The notes under the pieces: model-generated
The model's input: the letters and a program-made list of their open reading frames with translations, nothing else
What the model was told of the DNA's origin: nothing
The model's database searches: none
Position numbers and translations under genes: made by a program
DNA from: Bacteroidota bacterium
GTDB taxonomy: Bacteria > Bacteroidota > Bacteroidia > UKL13-3
Length of the DNA stretch: 45,697 bases
Direction of reading: 5' to 3'
Assembly: GCA_030680835.1 (NCBI GenBank)
Contig: JAUXUD010000092.1
Location: 1-45,697 of the forward strand
Shown here: positions 23,715-35,100 of the stretch, one piece after another
Layout of the letters: the number at the start of each line of letters is the position of its first letter
How positions within the stretch are numbered: the stretch's first letter is position 1

Positions 23715-26114
23715 CTATTTCACAATCTTAAACTCAACCCTCCGGTTTCTTTGTCTGCCTTCCGGGGTATCATTTAAATAAACAGGCACTTTTGATCCAA
23801 AGCCCTTAGCCAGAATCCGGGTGCCATTTATTCCCTTCGAAATCAAAAAGTTCTTTACTGCATTTGCACGGTTCTGACTTAATTTTTGATTTGCCGATTC
23901 TTTTCCTACATTATCGGTATGACCCGAAATTTCCAGTTTATAATCTGCTTTTACGGTCAACAATTCTGCCAGACCGGCTAAACTTTCCTTCGACTTATCG
24001 CTTATTTTAGCCGTTCCCGAAACAAACTCCAGGTTGCTGAATGCTTCGCTTAAAACCTTTTTCTCTTCCACACTCAGCTGAACCAGTGAAGGATCAATTT
24101 CGGGGCATCCGCCACTTTCAACGGTGCCCGCTTCGGTTGGACAATTGTCGCTTTTATCAGGTATCCCATCATTGTCGGTATCCGGGCAACCTTTTGTTGA
24201 TGCTGGGCCGGCCTCTCCAATGCAACTGTCGTTTTTATTGATAATGCCATCACCATCAGTATCCGGACATCCTTTAAGTCTTACAGGACCCGGTACGCCA
24301 GGGCATTCATCATTTTTATCAGCAACCGAATCTTTATCCATATCCGGGCATCCCCTGGTTATTTTTGAACCAAATACTTTTGGACATTCGTCATTTTTAT
24401 TTAATACTCCGTCATTATCATCATCCGGACAACCTTTGTTAATTACTGCGCCCGAATCAGATGGACATAAGTCATATTTATCAGCAACCCCGTCATGGTC
24501 TTTATCCGGACAACCATTCAGCTTCATACTTCCTTTTTCGTTTACGCATGAATCCAATACATCTTTAACTCCATCACCATCTGCATCTGGACAACCTTTT
24601 GCAATTACTGTACCTTTAATGGTAACACATTCATCCAAATGGTCGGGAACACTGTCGCCATCAATATCCGGACAACCACTAAATTTAATAAGGCCCGGAA
24701 CTTTTTTGCATTTATCTTTTCGGTTCGGTACGCCATCGTTATCACTGTCGAACCTGCCTCCGATATTTATATTCAATCCAACCCTCACATTTGTATAATG
24801 GGTTTTATTCCAATTATAAGCCCCCAGGGCATTATCACTTGATGCAAATACTACCACAGGTCCCATATGCATGGCAAAACCCAAACCGATATTCGAATAT
24901 TGAGTACCGTAGATATTATAATTTACCTTTAAATCCAATATTCGCCAAATTCTTTGCGATAATGATACACTTGCACCAGGTCTGAAATTTCCGGGGAAAA
25001 ACTCACCATATAATAATAACCCAAGGGCACTGCTATTTGTAAAATTATAATTCATCCCCAAATATACTTTAGGAACCAAGTATGACTTATAGGGGGTGGT
25101 ATTTTTTTCCGGTTCAAAAATTTTACCTACCGAATCAAGTAACCTTTCAAATTCTTTTTCTAACGAATCTATATGATTGGTTGATACCCCTTCGAAATTA
25201 AAAGTAGCATTTTTTGTAAATGGATTTGCTTCTTTCCAATTAATATAACCTAAATCAATTACACTTCCCGACACACTTAATCGATTGGTAAATTTATAAT
25301 TTACTCCCAGGTCAACTGCAAACCCTGAACCTATAGGTTCAGACTGATACTTATTAATCAAATCAGCAGCACCCATATTGCTTAATGGATTTTCTTTATC
25401 CATTATGCCTTTTATACGGTCAATCCCTGCTGCCTGTAAAGTATAATCAGCATTCGTTGTTGTTTTGAAGTAATTGTCTATACTTGTAGTATCTGTGAGT
25501 AAATATGCACTTTTCACTTTCAATTGCGCATCAAATAATCCCAGCAGATATTTTCCACGTATACCTATGGTTAGTTTATCAGTAAAATCTCTTGAATAGC
25601 CGAAATGAATTGCAGTATAAGCGTTGGCATTGAAATCAATATCACTCAGATCGACTTTCTTGCCCAAGTATTGAGGACCCGCATTTCCATATACGGCTAA
25701 ACCAAACAGATCCTTTGGCAAACCATAACCAATATTCATTTTTAATTGAAGGCCCATTGAAAAGTAATTTTTACCGGCTTTAAAACCAATAAAAATTGGG
25801 TTGATTTCATTGTTTAAACTAACATTTTTAAAGTTATATTTATTGTCGTTTAATATTTTTGAAACGGTAGTGGCTGAATCCTCATCATTTCTAAATATGT
25901 CATAGGCTGTTATACCTGGCACATATAAACTAGAGTAATAATCAAAGCCAAAAGTAAATGCTTGCCTCGAAGGTAAGGCTGGATTGAGCAATCCACCTTG
26001 TGCCACCGAACGTGAATTGTAGAAAGTTAAATTGGGCTGAGCATAAGATGTCAAACAGCTTATAACCAAAATCATCATGATGATAATTGATTTTATTGTA
26101 TTTGTAATTTTCAT
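23715..26114 (-). CDS. Outer-membrane protein: DUF5723 domain, eight thrombospondin-3 repeats, OmpA domain
   Basis: A 799-residue exported protein with a signal peptide (cleavage after SYAQ, near 26). Residues 27-450 form a beta-rich DUF5723-type region (SRSVAQGGLLNPALPSRQAF start), probably an outer-membrane barrel. From about 455 to 675 there are eight calcium-binding thrombospondin type 3 repeats of the form DxDxDGxxDxxDxC with GCPD linkers every 27-28 residues. The C-terminal OmpA domain (about 685-799) binds peptidoglycan through the SGHTDNVGKESANQKLSQNRANAV and GFGSKVPV motifs. It is the last gene of the minus-strand block and follows the 704-aa lipoprotein gene by 37 bp. A structural link between outer membrane and cell wall is inferred. 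Confidence 0.88.
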   Translation of the reverse strand: MKITNTIKSIIIMMILVISCLTSYAQPNLTFYNSRSVAQGGLLNPALPSRQAFTFGFDYYSSLYVPGITAYDIFRNDEDSATTVSKILNDNKYNFKNVSLNNEINPIFIGFKAGKNYFSMGLQLKMNIGYGLPKDLFGLAVYGNAGPQYLGKKVDLSDIDFNANAYTAIHFGYSRDFTDKLTIGIRGKYLLGLFDAQLKVKSAYLLTDTTSIDNYFKTTTNADYTLQAAGIDRIKGIMDKENPLSNMGAADLINKYQSEPIGSGFAVDLGVNYKFTNRLSVSGSVIDLGYINWKEANPFTKNATFNFEGVSTNHIDSLEKEFERLLDSVGKIFEPEKNTTPYKSYLVPKVYLGMNYNFTNSSALGLLLYGEFFPGNFRPGASVSLSQRIWRILDLKVNYNIYGTQYSNIGLGFAMHMGPVVVFASSDNALGAYNWNKTHYTNVRVGLNINIGGRFDSDNDGVPNRKDKCKKVPGLIKFSGCPDIDGDSVPDHLDECVTIKGTVIAKGCPDADGDGVKDVLDSCVNEKGSMKLNGCPDKDHDGVADKYDLCPSDSGAVINKGCPDDDNDGVLNKNDECPKVFGSKITRGCPDMDKDSVADKNDECPGVPGPVRLKGCPDTDGDGIINKNDSCIGEAGPASTKGCPDTDNDGIPDKSDNCPTEAGTVESGGCPEIDPSLVQLSVEEKKVLSEAFSNLEFVSGTAKISDKSKESLAGLAELLTVKADYKLEISGHTDNVGKESANQKLSQNRANAVKNFLISKGINGTRILAKGFGSKVPVYLNDTPEGRQRNRRVEFKIVK

Positions 26115-26151
26115 TTATGGTACGATTAAAAGTTATAATATCTGAAGATTA

Positions 26152-28266
26152 CTATTTTTTTAGTGCGATTTTTAATTTGGCTTTCGCACTCAGTCCAATT
26201 TTAATTTTGTAAGTTGAATATATGTTTACAGCTTGCGCCCCATCATTATATGTTTTAATTACAACCTTAAAATACATGCGAATAAGGTTTTTTTCCATCA
26301 TATGCCTGATCATATCTTTTGTAAACATAAAAGAAGCCATACTTAGACTAGGAGTTGTGGCACTGCCTGTTAATGGAATTGCGGATTTCAATAAGGTTTT
26401 CGACCAAACAGAATCTGAATATATTTGTCCGTTTTTATCACCAAAATACAAATAAAGTTCCGCGTCAAAAGGAATTCCGTTTTCAATTTTGGTGATCAAC
26501 TCTATATAATTAATCATAGAAGTGTCTTCTCCGAACTTAAATTTGCCAACTGTACCCGCTGTTTTGTCAATCTCAAAAAATGGATTATCTGCGGAATCTC
26601 TCAAAGCGAAATTACTCGTTTTTAAAGTTAGAGGCATAATCATTTCATAACCAACATTTATAGAACTCCCTTTAGAAACAAAGTCAGTATATGTGCCTTT
26701 AAAACCACCTGCATTAATAGTTGCTTTTCCTCCTCTCTTCATAAATTTTGGTGGCAGATTTAACAATTGGCTAATTTGAGAATTGTTTTTATTTATTTCC
26801 TTTTCAAAATGGATAGTTTGTCCTTTTTGACTAATGGTTGGATATCCAATAGTAAATGCAGGAGCATTCAATTTTTGTTTATTTGCTGAAGCAGACTCTC
26901 CTTCTATATCCATGAATACATCAATAGGAACTCCAATTGAATTATCTGTGATTATTTTTATTTTTGGATCATCCAATGGCAAACCATTGGTGAAACGATC
27001 GAAAAAATCTAAGGTGTCGAAACTCGGATCAATCAATATTTCCTTCGAGCCCATAAAACCATTTACTTCCTGGAATTTAAGTGTACCAAATGTAAAAGAC
27101 GCATCTATATAATTAGATGAATCGAAAGGCTGAATGGTATTGGATGATACCAACTGGGGTTCGACCTTTACTTTAATTTTATTATACGGCTGAGTGACGT
27201 CCTGTCCCAAATCAAAAACAACCTGGTCGATTACAATCTGACCTGTAACGGTGGAATTGTTAACGCTTATATTAACCGGGGGAAAGGGTGCGGAGTTTTT
27301 CATTGCCCCTGGAATAGAAATTTTAATTTGCAACTCTTCATGAATGGTTGAAGTAACTGAATAATCAATTACGCCACTTTCAAACTGCGCTGTTTTAATT
27401 CTTATTGTTGAGTCATCAGCAACCATATCCACATTTAAATCCTGAGCGTTAATGGCCTGATTGGGGAAAACCGCATTTCCTGAAATGGCCTGCAAATTCC
27501 GGGTAGTTACAACAAATGAAATGGAATCATTTAAATTCACCAATACCGGGCTATTGCTAGCATAAGATTTAAACTGAGGTAATGAATAGCCCAGATCGCT
27601 CGATAGGGTAACTCCTGCAAGATTCAGTGAATCCTTCTTGTTTCCTCCTGAAGGTATATTGGTAAAAACCAGTTGCCCTATTAAACTTTGAAAAGGTACC
27701 GTATTAAAAATATTAATCCGAATCACTTCAATGGTTACTTTTAAATTGTTTCTAAAATCAATGATTAAAAAACCGTTGCCAAGGGTAACATCTGTGTATT
27801 GATCACTGCCTAAGCCCAAACTTGAAACTGAACTGTTCTGGTCATTTATTGCAGGGAAAATTGTATTCTGACCGTCAGCAGCTTCTAATGCTGATTTTGT
27901 GGCTGCAGTAAAATTCTCAGTCATTTTGGTTAAAGTTCTCGATTGTGACATCGATATATTGTCAATATCAATCATACCCAAAGCGTTTTTAATCTGAACC
28001 GGTACAATAGGTGGAATATTTACGAAACTATCCACAGGGAAAGAAGCAATTGAATCTTCTCTCAAAACAAATCTGATAAGCCCATCTGTACCATATTCAA
28101 TTAGAGAGTCTTCCTTTAACAGATCTCTCATTTCCAAATTGATAACACCCAATGGAAATCCCATTTCAGGTTGTAGCGCATAATTATTGAATTTTTTTAA
28201 ATCCATATCCTTCTTACAGGAGTTGATAATAAAAATGACAAGCAGTAAGGTTAAAATTCGTTTCAT
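26152..28266 (-). CDS. Large lipoprotein of unknown function (704 aa)
   Basis: The signal peptide MKRILTLLLVIFIINSC predicts lipidation at Cys17. The residues after it, KKDMD, resemble the lysine/acidic lipoprotein export signal reported for surface lipoproteins of Bacteroidota, so surface exposure is possible. The mature chain is beta-rich with repeated strands and no enzymatic motif. I recognise no named domain. Features include VSSLGLGSDQYTDVTLGNGFLIIDFRNNL-type hydrophobic beta segments (quoted in part), many Asn and Ser residues, and a basic C-terminus. It is encoded between the 1269-aa T9SS protein and the DUF5723/OmpA protein with gaps of 52 and 37 bp, so it is probably a partner of the OmpA-like protein. 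Confidence 0.75.
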   Translation of the reverse strand: MKRILTLLLVIFIINSCKKDMDLKKFNNYALQPEMGFPLGVINLEMRDLLKEDSLIEYGTDGLIRFVLREDSIASFPVDSFVNIPPIVPVQIKNALGMIDIDNISMSQSRTLTKMTENFTAATKSALEAADGQNTIFPAINDQNSSVSSLGLGSDQYTDVTLGNGFLIIDFRNNLKVTIEVIRINIFNTVPFQSLIGQLVFTNIPSGGNKKDSLNLAGVTLSSDLGYSLPQFKSYASNSPVLVNLNDSISFVVTTRNLQAISGNAVFPNQAINAQDLNVDMVADDSTIRIKTAQFESGVIDYSVTSTIHEELQIKISIPGAMKNSAPFPPVNISVNNSTVTGQIVIDQVVFDLGQDVTQPYNKIKVKVEPQLVSSNTIQPFDSSNYIDASFTFGTLKFQEVNGFMGSKEILIDPSFDTLDFFDRFTNGLPLDDPKIKIITDNSIGVPIDVFMDIEGESASANKQKLNAPAFTIGYPTISQKGQTIHFEKEINKNNSQISQLLNLPPKFMKRGGKATINAGGFKGTYTDFVSKGSSINVGYEMIMPLTLKTSNFALRDSADNPFFEIDKTAGTVGKFKFGEDTSMINYIELITKIENGIPFDAELYLYFGDKNGQIYSDSVWSKTLLKSAIPLTGSATTPSLSMASFMFTKDMIRHMMEKNLIRMYFKVVIKTYNDGAQAVNIYSTYKIKIGLSAKAKLKIALKK

Positions 28267-28318
28267 TTTTTTAGTTAATTTATATGATGGACTTATCGTC
28301 TGTTGCTATTCTTTATAC

Positions 28319-31300
28319 TTAATTTACAAATAAGGTAACAGAAAAAATCTGGCTGGGTGAAATAAACTGCATCAGGTATTGACCTTCGCTAAGTGATCCT
28401 ACTTCAAGCTCAATCAGCTTTTGGCCCATTTCCTTTTTTCCCATTGCATTTGTATACACTGTTTTTCCAAGTAAGTCGGTAATCAATATGGTTTCATTAC
28501 CTAACAAAGCTTTATCCAGTTCTATATATAATTTCTCACCTCTTAATGGATTCGGATATACTTTTATATTGTTTTCCTTATTTATTTTTTTGATCCCCAC
28601 GTTGGGCAATGTAAAAAAACTTGACAGGGCAAATGAATCCGTTAAATAAACCGGACCCGAACCCGAGGTATTGGCTTCAAAAACGGCAATATAATACCGG
28701 GTATTGGGTGTTAAATTTGAAACTCTTATTGAGTCGTTATTTGCATAGGAAACAATCCTCGAACCATCAGCCAAAGAATCGCCTGAACCGAATACCAAAG
28801 AAGAAGCATAAAGTTTGCCCTGAACTGGTAATGCTGAAATATTTACATCTTTTTTCATTACCACCAGGCGGTTTTGTCCATCTCCTTTTGTCCATTTTAC
28901 ACGTACCGAATCTTTGGTTATTTTTGTAAATACAATACTTTTGGATGGAAGTACCGGAGGATTCACATCATTCTCGGTAGTTACATTTCCCCTTACAAAA
29001 CCAGATGCCTGATAATTGGTTGTATAGCTGTTTCCATTGTATTCCAATACCGCAATATGATATGTTGTATTTGAGTTCAACCCATTTAATGTAAATTGAT
29101 TTCCGGTTCCTATATATACAACTCTTTCATTGGCTGAAAGGTAGGATGAGTTCCCGTTAAAAGTATTATCTGTAGTATATGTTTCACCATCAGCCGGCAA
29201 AGTCACAACTGCTGCCCCTTCGCTGGCAACAACAATTCTGCCTGATCCATTTCCGTTTACCCAATTGATTTGAGTGCTTTGTTTGGTTGTATTGCTAAAG
29301 GTAACTGCTGAACTACCACTTGTAGGCTCAGTTGCCATACTTAACATTTGCCTGCTGGCTGCAGGAGCACCTGCAGCAAGTACACGCGAAAACAATCCGG
29401 TACCATTATATTCATAAACTTTAAAATAATAAGTAACGCCACCTTTTAAATTGGTAACCAGTACTGAATCTCCTGTTCCATCATAAGTAACAAAATTTGA
29501 AGCTCCAAGATCTGTGCCGGTGCCAAAATCAGCCCCACCATAATATTGGGTGCTGTCCGATGGAATTTGATTTACAGCGGCGGCTTCCCTTCCAACCAGA
29601 TACCTTTTGGTTCCATTCCCATTTGTCCATTTAACAACCATTTGCGATACCCGAACATCCGCAAATGTAATATTTGAAGCTGCAACTGTAGGTGGATTAT
29701 AGCCCATAATTGTCGTAGCGTTTCCGGTTGCAGGGTTTAAAGTAAGATAATTTGTGAATGATGCATACCCGTTAAAAGTAAAAACAGAAATATGGTAAGT
29801 GGTACCGAAGTTTAATCCTGATAAAACAAATGTTGAATCTGTCCCATTATATACCACATAATTACTCCCTATATTATTTCCAGAACCATATGTTTCATTT
29901 GCAGTATAAATCTGCCCATTGATTGGGAAACTATCAACTGCGCTTGACTCTTTTGCAAGCACAATACAACGGCTGCCATTTCCTTTGTTAAAATGCACCC
30001 GCATGGAAGTTGGCATCAACTGGCTAAAACTTACTGACGAAGCCTGAGTACCCGGCGTACTTACTGTTAGGTTAATTACTGAAAAATTGCTTTTACCCAG
30101 TGCATTATCAAGGGTATAATTTCCACCTAAAACCAGGCTATTTTCAATCTGGGATATCGAAGTAACTTGTCCATCTGAAAGTTTTACAGGAAAATTTATT
30201 TCCTGTCCGCTTGCAGTATTATAACAGGCAAAACCTGAAGCCTGAGTTGTGAATATATTTCCACCCACAAACAAAAGGCCATTATCAGCATGTAAACTCT
30301 GTACACTTCCCTGTATGGGTGCCTGCCAGCTGGCAACAGTGGCATTGCCCGAATCTACCGCCGCTAATGATGTTCTCGACTGTCCGTTTATTGTTGAAAA
30401 ATAACCTCCGACAATAATATTCGAACCTGAGGCAACGGCTGCATTAATGGTAGAATCTGCATTTACAGTCCAACTGCGCAATGCTCCGTTATTGGAAAGT
30501 TCAAAAGAGGCCATGCGTGATTTTGATACAGCTCCAACTGCAGTAAATTCGCCCATTGCGTATAATTGTGTTTGGTTCAGTAATAATTTGGAAACAGGTG
30601 CATTTATATTTGGATTCCAGCTTTGCAGAGTTCCTGTGGTAGCATTTACCATCGCCAGGTTATTTCTTACTGTTGAACCGAAATATCCAAAACTTCCGGC
30701 AAGGTACAGATTGGAACCGGCCAATACTGCATCCGAAATGTATCCATCACACTCAACGTCAAATGAGGTGGGCGTACCATCAATGGTATCAATTAGTGCC
30801 AATCCTTGTCTGAATTGCTGATTTATTGATTGGAAGTTTCCACCAACCAGTATTTCTGTTCCTATTGCTTTCATCACTTTTACCGGACCATCAATACTCA
30901 CAGGCCATGATAATTGATTGCCTGTTGTATAATCAAAGGCTGCCAGATTAAATACACTCTTGCCACCAAAACTGCTGAAATCTCCTGCGGCAAATATGGT
31001 ATCCCCCAGAAATAAAGTAGCACCCACCGGACCATTAACCAATGGAATCAATGATTGTGAAAGTGCTGAAGATATGCCGATACCGGCAAAATAATGCCTG
31101 GTATCAAAACCTATACTATTAAAAGTTCCGCCCACAAAAACCAAACCACTGTTTACTTTTAAATCTGTAACTTCTGCGTCGAGCCCGGGATCAAAAACAT
31201 CAACTATTCCGGCATAGATATTAACGGATGCAAGATTATTTCTAATCTGCGTTCCCACTTGCGAAAAACTGCCTCCGATATATACACTGTTTAAGTTTAC

Positions 31301-32128
31301 TGCGATATCATTTACAGTACCGGTAACATTCGCCTGCCAGCTTCTTACAGCCGAAGTACTTAAATTAACGGAGCCTATATTTTTTCTATAGATACCTCCC
31401 AGTGAATCGAAGCTACCTCCGGCAAAAAGCAAAGAATCTTTTACAGCCAATGCCTTGATGCTGCCATTTACCGCAATGTTTAAAGGCAGTAAAACATTTG
31501 AGCTGCTATAAGCCGCCAATGAGTTACGCGATGTTGCCGAAATAATGCCAAACAAACCTCCTACGTATAAATTTCCATTTGCCACAGCCAGAGCCGAAAC
31601 CTGACCATCAGGATTTGGAGCAAATGAGGATAAAGTATTTGTTGTTATGTCAATGGCTGCAAGCCCAAGTCTCATTTGAGTATTAACATTACTAAAATTA
31701 CCGGCTGCATATAAATTATTTCCATTGATCGCCAATTGTTTAATTTCCCCGTTAAAATTAAACTGAAATGAATTATCCAGGGTTAATGAAGATGAAAGGC
31801 GTATAACAGATTGCAGTACATTTCCATTGACGGAAAACCTTCCGGCAATATAAATCCTCCCTGAGTTATCTCTCACCATGTCGTTTACAGTACCCCGCAA
31901 TTTTACGGGCAGGCTCACTTTATTACCGGTAGCCAGGCTAAATGCGGCGAATGAACCGGTTGTTGGACCTGCATACATAAACTCCCCGCCTATGTACAAT
32001 TTATTGTTGATGCGAACACTTGAATTTACAGGACCATCTGTTTCCCAAAATTCGTTCACAATATTTTGGGCTTTACTTTGCATCAAAGTACAAAATATCG
32101 AAGCACTCAGTATTATAAGTTTTTTCAT
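28319..32128 (-). CDS. T9SS-secreted protein: beta-propeller repeats plus four Fn3-like modules (about 1269 aa)
   Basis: Signal peptide MKKLIILSASIFCTLMQSKAQ supports ATG 32128; the longer frame to 32170 adds 14 unlikely residues. Residues 20-690 are repeated YVGGxF/LFAGGSF-type units resembling delta-60 (DUF5122) propeller repeats. Four Fn3-like modules start near 703, 816, 939 and 1059, each with a W-x-x-GNG and a YHIAVxEYNG segment. A type A T9SS sorting domain occupies about 1185-1269 (VYPNPLRGEKLYIEL, then ITDLLGKTVY). No catalytic motif was seen. Its architecture is that of the upstream 2049-aa protein without the SBBP and LamG parts, indicating gene duplication. A hairpin lies between the two genes. 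Confidence 0.88.
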   Translation of the reverse strand: MKKLIILSASIFCTLMQSKAQNIVNEFWETDGPVNSSVRINNKLYIGGEFMYAGPTTGSFAAFSLATGNKVSLPVKLRGTVNDMVRDNSGRIYIAGRFSVNGNVLQSVIRLSSSLTLDNSFQFNFNGEIKQLAINGNNLYAAGNFSNVNTQMRLGLAAIDITTNTLSSFAPNPDGQVSALAVANGNLYVGGLFGIISATSRNSLAAYSSSNVLLPLNIAVNGSIKALAVKDSLLFAGGSFDSLGGIYRKNIGSVNLSTSAVRSWQANVTGTVNDIAVNLNSVYIGGSFSQVGTQIRNNLASVNIYAGIVDVFDPGLDAEVTDLKVNSGLVFVGGTFNSIGFDTRHYFAGIGISSALSQSLIPLVNGPVGATLFLGDTIFAAGDFSSFGGKSVFNLAAFDYTTGNQLSWPVSIDGPVKVMKAIGTEILVGGNFQSINQQFRQGLALIDTIDGTPTSFDVECDGYISDAVLAGSNLYLAGSFGYFGSTVRNNLAMVNATTGTLQSWNPNINAPVSKLLLNQTQLYAMGEFTAVGAVSKSRMASFELSNNGALRSWTVNADSTINAAVASGSNIIVGGYFSTINGQSRTSLAAVDSGNATVASWQAPIQGSVQSLHADNGLLFVGGNIFTTQASGFACYNTASGQEINFPVKLSDGQVTSISQIENSLVLGGNYTLDNALGKSNFSVINLTVSTPGTQASSVSFSQLMPTSMRVHFNKGNGSRCIVLAKESSAVDSFPINGQIYTANETYGSGNNIGSNYVVYNGTDSTFVLSGLNFGTTYHISVFTFNGYASFTNYLTLNPATGNATTIMGYNPPTVAASNITFADVRVSQMVVKWTNGNGTKRYLVGREAAAVNQIPSDSTQYYGGADFGTGTDLGASNFVTYDGTGDSVLVTNLKGGVTYYFKVYEYNGTGLFSRVLAAGAPAASRQMLSMATEPTSGSSAVTFSNTTKQSTQINWVNGNGSGRIVVASEGAAVVTLPADGETYTTDNTFNGNSSYLSANERVVYIGTGNQFTLNGLNSNTTYHIAVLEYNGNSYTTNYQASGFVRGNVTTENDVNPPVLPSKSIVFTKITKDSVRVKWTKGDGQNRLVVMKKDVNISALPVQGKLYASSLVFGSGDSLADGSRIVSYANNDSIRVSNLTPNTRYYIAVFEANTSGSGPVYLTDSFALSSFFTLPNVGIKKINKENNIKVYPNPLRGEKLYIELDKALLGNETILITDLLGKTVYTNAMGKKEMGQKLIELEVGSLSEGQYLMQFISPSQIFSVTLFVN

Positions 32129-32153
32129 AGCTATTAAATAAAATGTGATAAAT

Positions 32154-32178
32154 CCGGGACTGCAACGCACAGTCCCGG
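32154..32178. other. Intercistronic hairpin between the two giant T9SS genes
   Basis: CCGGGACTG (32154-32162) and CAGTCCCGG (32170-32178) form a perfect 9-bp GC-rich stem with a 7-base loop. It lies 9 bases after the stop of the 2049-aa gene and 25 bp before the next start on the minus strand. The minus-strand sequence after it lacks a T-run, so attenuation or mRNA end protection is more likely than full termination. Confidence 0.6.
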
Positions 32179-32187
32179 TATAATTTT

Positions 32188-35100
32188 TTATTTCGAAATA
32201 ATCAATTTATGAGTTGAAGTTTGCCCACCTTTTGTTACCAGTAATACGTAGTAACCACTTTGAATTTCAGCGATATTAAATGTTTTAACCAAGGCTCCGT
32301 TTTTATACCATTTTGCCGGTTCAACATATACAGATTTTCCCGAAATATCTGTAATAGCAAAACTTATTTCACCTTCCACTTCATTTTCTATTTCTAAATT
32401 TATCAGGTCAGAGCCTGGATTTGGCCATAGAACACCGGTTTTCTTATTTAAAGTAATTCCACCTGTTTCATCTTCTCTTGGCGGACTGGATAATGCTGAA
32501 GTAGCATTCATGATATCCTGAATTTGCACAGCAGTTAAGGCCCGTTTATAAATTCTCACATCATCAATTCCTCCATTCATGTTGTAATAGCTTGTAAAAA
32601 TAGAACCTATTGTAGAACCCTGCGCACCAATTGTATAACGGCGATTGCTGAGATCAAAGGTTGAATTAGTCCATGCTGAATTTGTATTAGCGATGTTCCC
32701 ATTATAAAATACCTTTGTATTTACTCCATTTTCATAAGTTAAGGCAACATGTACCCAATTTGCAAGTGGAGCATAGGTGTAATTGGGTGCAACAGCCACT
32801 CCTATTGGAGTGCCGGTATTATCATAAACAAAACCAGAGATACCTTGATCTTTATCGAGACTTACATTAAAAGACAATCCATCCGTGATATCCGTTGAGA
32901 TCAAAGCCCTGTCTACATAATTAGCCGTACCGGTAAAACTTGCTATATTCACCCAACCCATCACAGTTAATTGACTCAGGTTGTTTAAAGCAGAATTTGA
33001 AGGTATTGTAAAATCAACCCTTCCGGCACCATTAAACTGATATGCGCTGCCTGAGGTGGTGTTTCTGTCGGTAATAGAAGTTACCGTATTAGCCCCACCT
33101 GGTGATACAATGGTTCCATTATATCCGTTGCCGCTAAAATCATTGGCATTGCCGTTAAATCTATACCATGCAACCAAATCAACCGAAGGATCCGTATTAT
33201 AGGTTGCACCGATATTATGTACAAATACATCCCAATCGCCACCGGTAGAAGAAGGTGCAATTCTGGCTTTTACATCAAAGCCACCGAAATTGGCAGTACC
33301 ATTAAAATATCCGGTTATGTATGAATTATTAGCTGTTATGGCAGCTATGCCACGTGCGGCATCATCCAAAGGTCCTCCATATTTTATTGCAACATTCAGT
33401 AAGCCGTTGGAGGTATAGATTGCAGTAAAAATATCAAGATTTCCGGATGAAGTTAACGATAGTGCATCAAATGAAGCGGTACCACCAAATGAACCCACCA
33501 CAAAAATATCACCATTTGTTCCAATTCCTACTCCACCTGCTGCATCCTGAGCAAGTCCGCCTTGCTTTTTAGCCCATTGAACCGCACCTGCCGCACCGGT
33601 AATTTTTATAATAAATCCGTCGGTGATACCTCCTGAAGTAAGAGTATTGGTTCCAAAAGTTACGCTATTGCTAAATGCCCCTACAATATATACCTGGTTG
33701 TTTGCATCCACCGCAATACCATAACCCTGGTCATCGCCCGCGCTTCCGTATGCATTTGCAAACTGCACCACACCGGAGCTATTGTATTTTACAATGGCAA
33801 TATCTGCCATTGCATTATAGGTTGTAGTTACTGAACCGAATGTTGATGCTCCTTTAATTTCTCCGGTTACAAAAACATTGCTACTAAGATCGGTGGCCAC
33901 ACCAAAAGCAAAATCATATCCGGTACTTCCTCCTTTGTTTGCCCATTGCAGCGCACCACTGGAATTGTATTTTGCTACGAGAAAATCAGATTGACCATAA
34001 GATGTTAAGCTCGTAGAGGAGCCCGAAAAGCTAATTGTTCCATTAAAATATCCTGCAAGTAAAATATTCCCTGTTGCATCAATTGTTAAGCTATTTCCCA
34101 CATCCTGACCAGTTCCTCCAATTCTGTTTACCCATTGTAAATTTCCGCTGCTATTATATTTTGCTATAAAAATATCATCAGAGCCGGCTGAAATAACTGA
34201 ACTTGAACCAAAAGTAGCAGTTGAGCGGAATGACCCGGTTATATATGGATTCCCGGATGCATCAACGGCCACTGAGGATGCTGCCTCATCATCTGTACTC
34301 CCCGCACTTACAACCCATAAAAGGTCTCCGGTAGAATTATATTTTGAGAGGAAAATATCATTCCCTGCACCCGTTATTTCTGTTAATCCCCAATTTGAAT
34401 TTCCTTTAAATGTTCCGGCTACATATACGTTTCCGGATCCATCTACTGCAACACCACCTGCTGCATCCCTGTCAACACCCCCTGCGGTACGTGGCCAGTT
34501 TGGCGGTACCGTTTTGGCTATATATGTAGCTGCATTTAATGTTAAATAAGCATATTCCTGTAAACTGGTTCCATTATTAAATACTGAGTTAAACTCGTAA
34601 ATTGTGAAATAATAATTGGTATAGGCATTTAAACCTGTTATTAAAGCATTATTACCATTACCACTATAAACCACCTTATTGCCAGATCCAAGGTCTGTGG
34701 CTGTACTAAAATTTGAGTTTGCAGGATAATTAACATTTACTGCAGGGCTCCAGTTTACAAAACCTGCCTGCCGGGCAACCACCATCCTGTAATTTCCATT
34801 TCCCGATACCCAGCTTAATTTAAGTGCTGAATTTGATTCGATGGAAGTTATGTTGCTTGCATTAGTGGAAGGAGGTTGAATAGCAGGGTCGGTTTTATTA
34901 TAGCCAAAACCAACGGGGCTGTTCAGGTAATTGGCCGAAGTTGGTATTCCCGTGAGTTCATTGTATTCAACAACCACATAGGTATAAAATGTATTTGCCA
35001 ATAAGCCCGAAACGATGGCAAAATTAGCTGTTCCATTATAAACTACACGGCCTGAACCTAAATATGCAGCATTTAAGTATATAGGTATCGATCCGGGGTT

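Noticed and set aside
24124-24798. 224-aa plus-strand frame with repeated Ser/Pro-rich units
   Set aside because: It is the antisense of the thrombospondin-3 repeats; its periodicity only mirrors the real gene.
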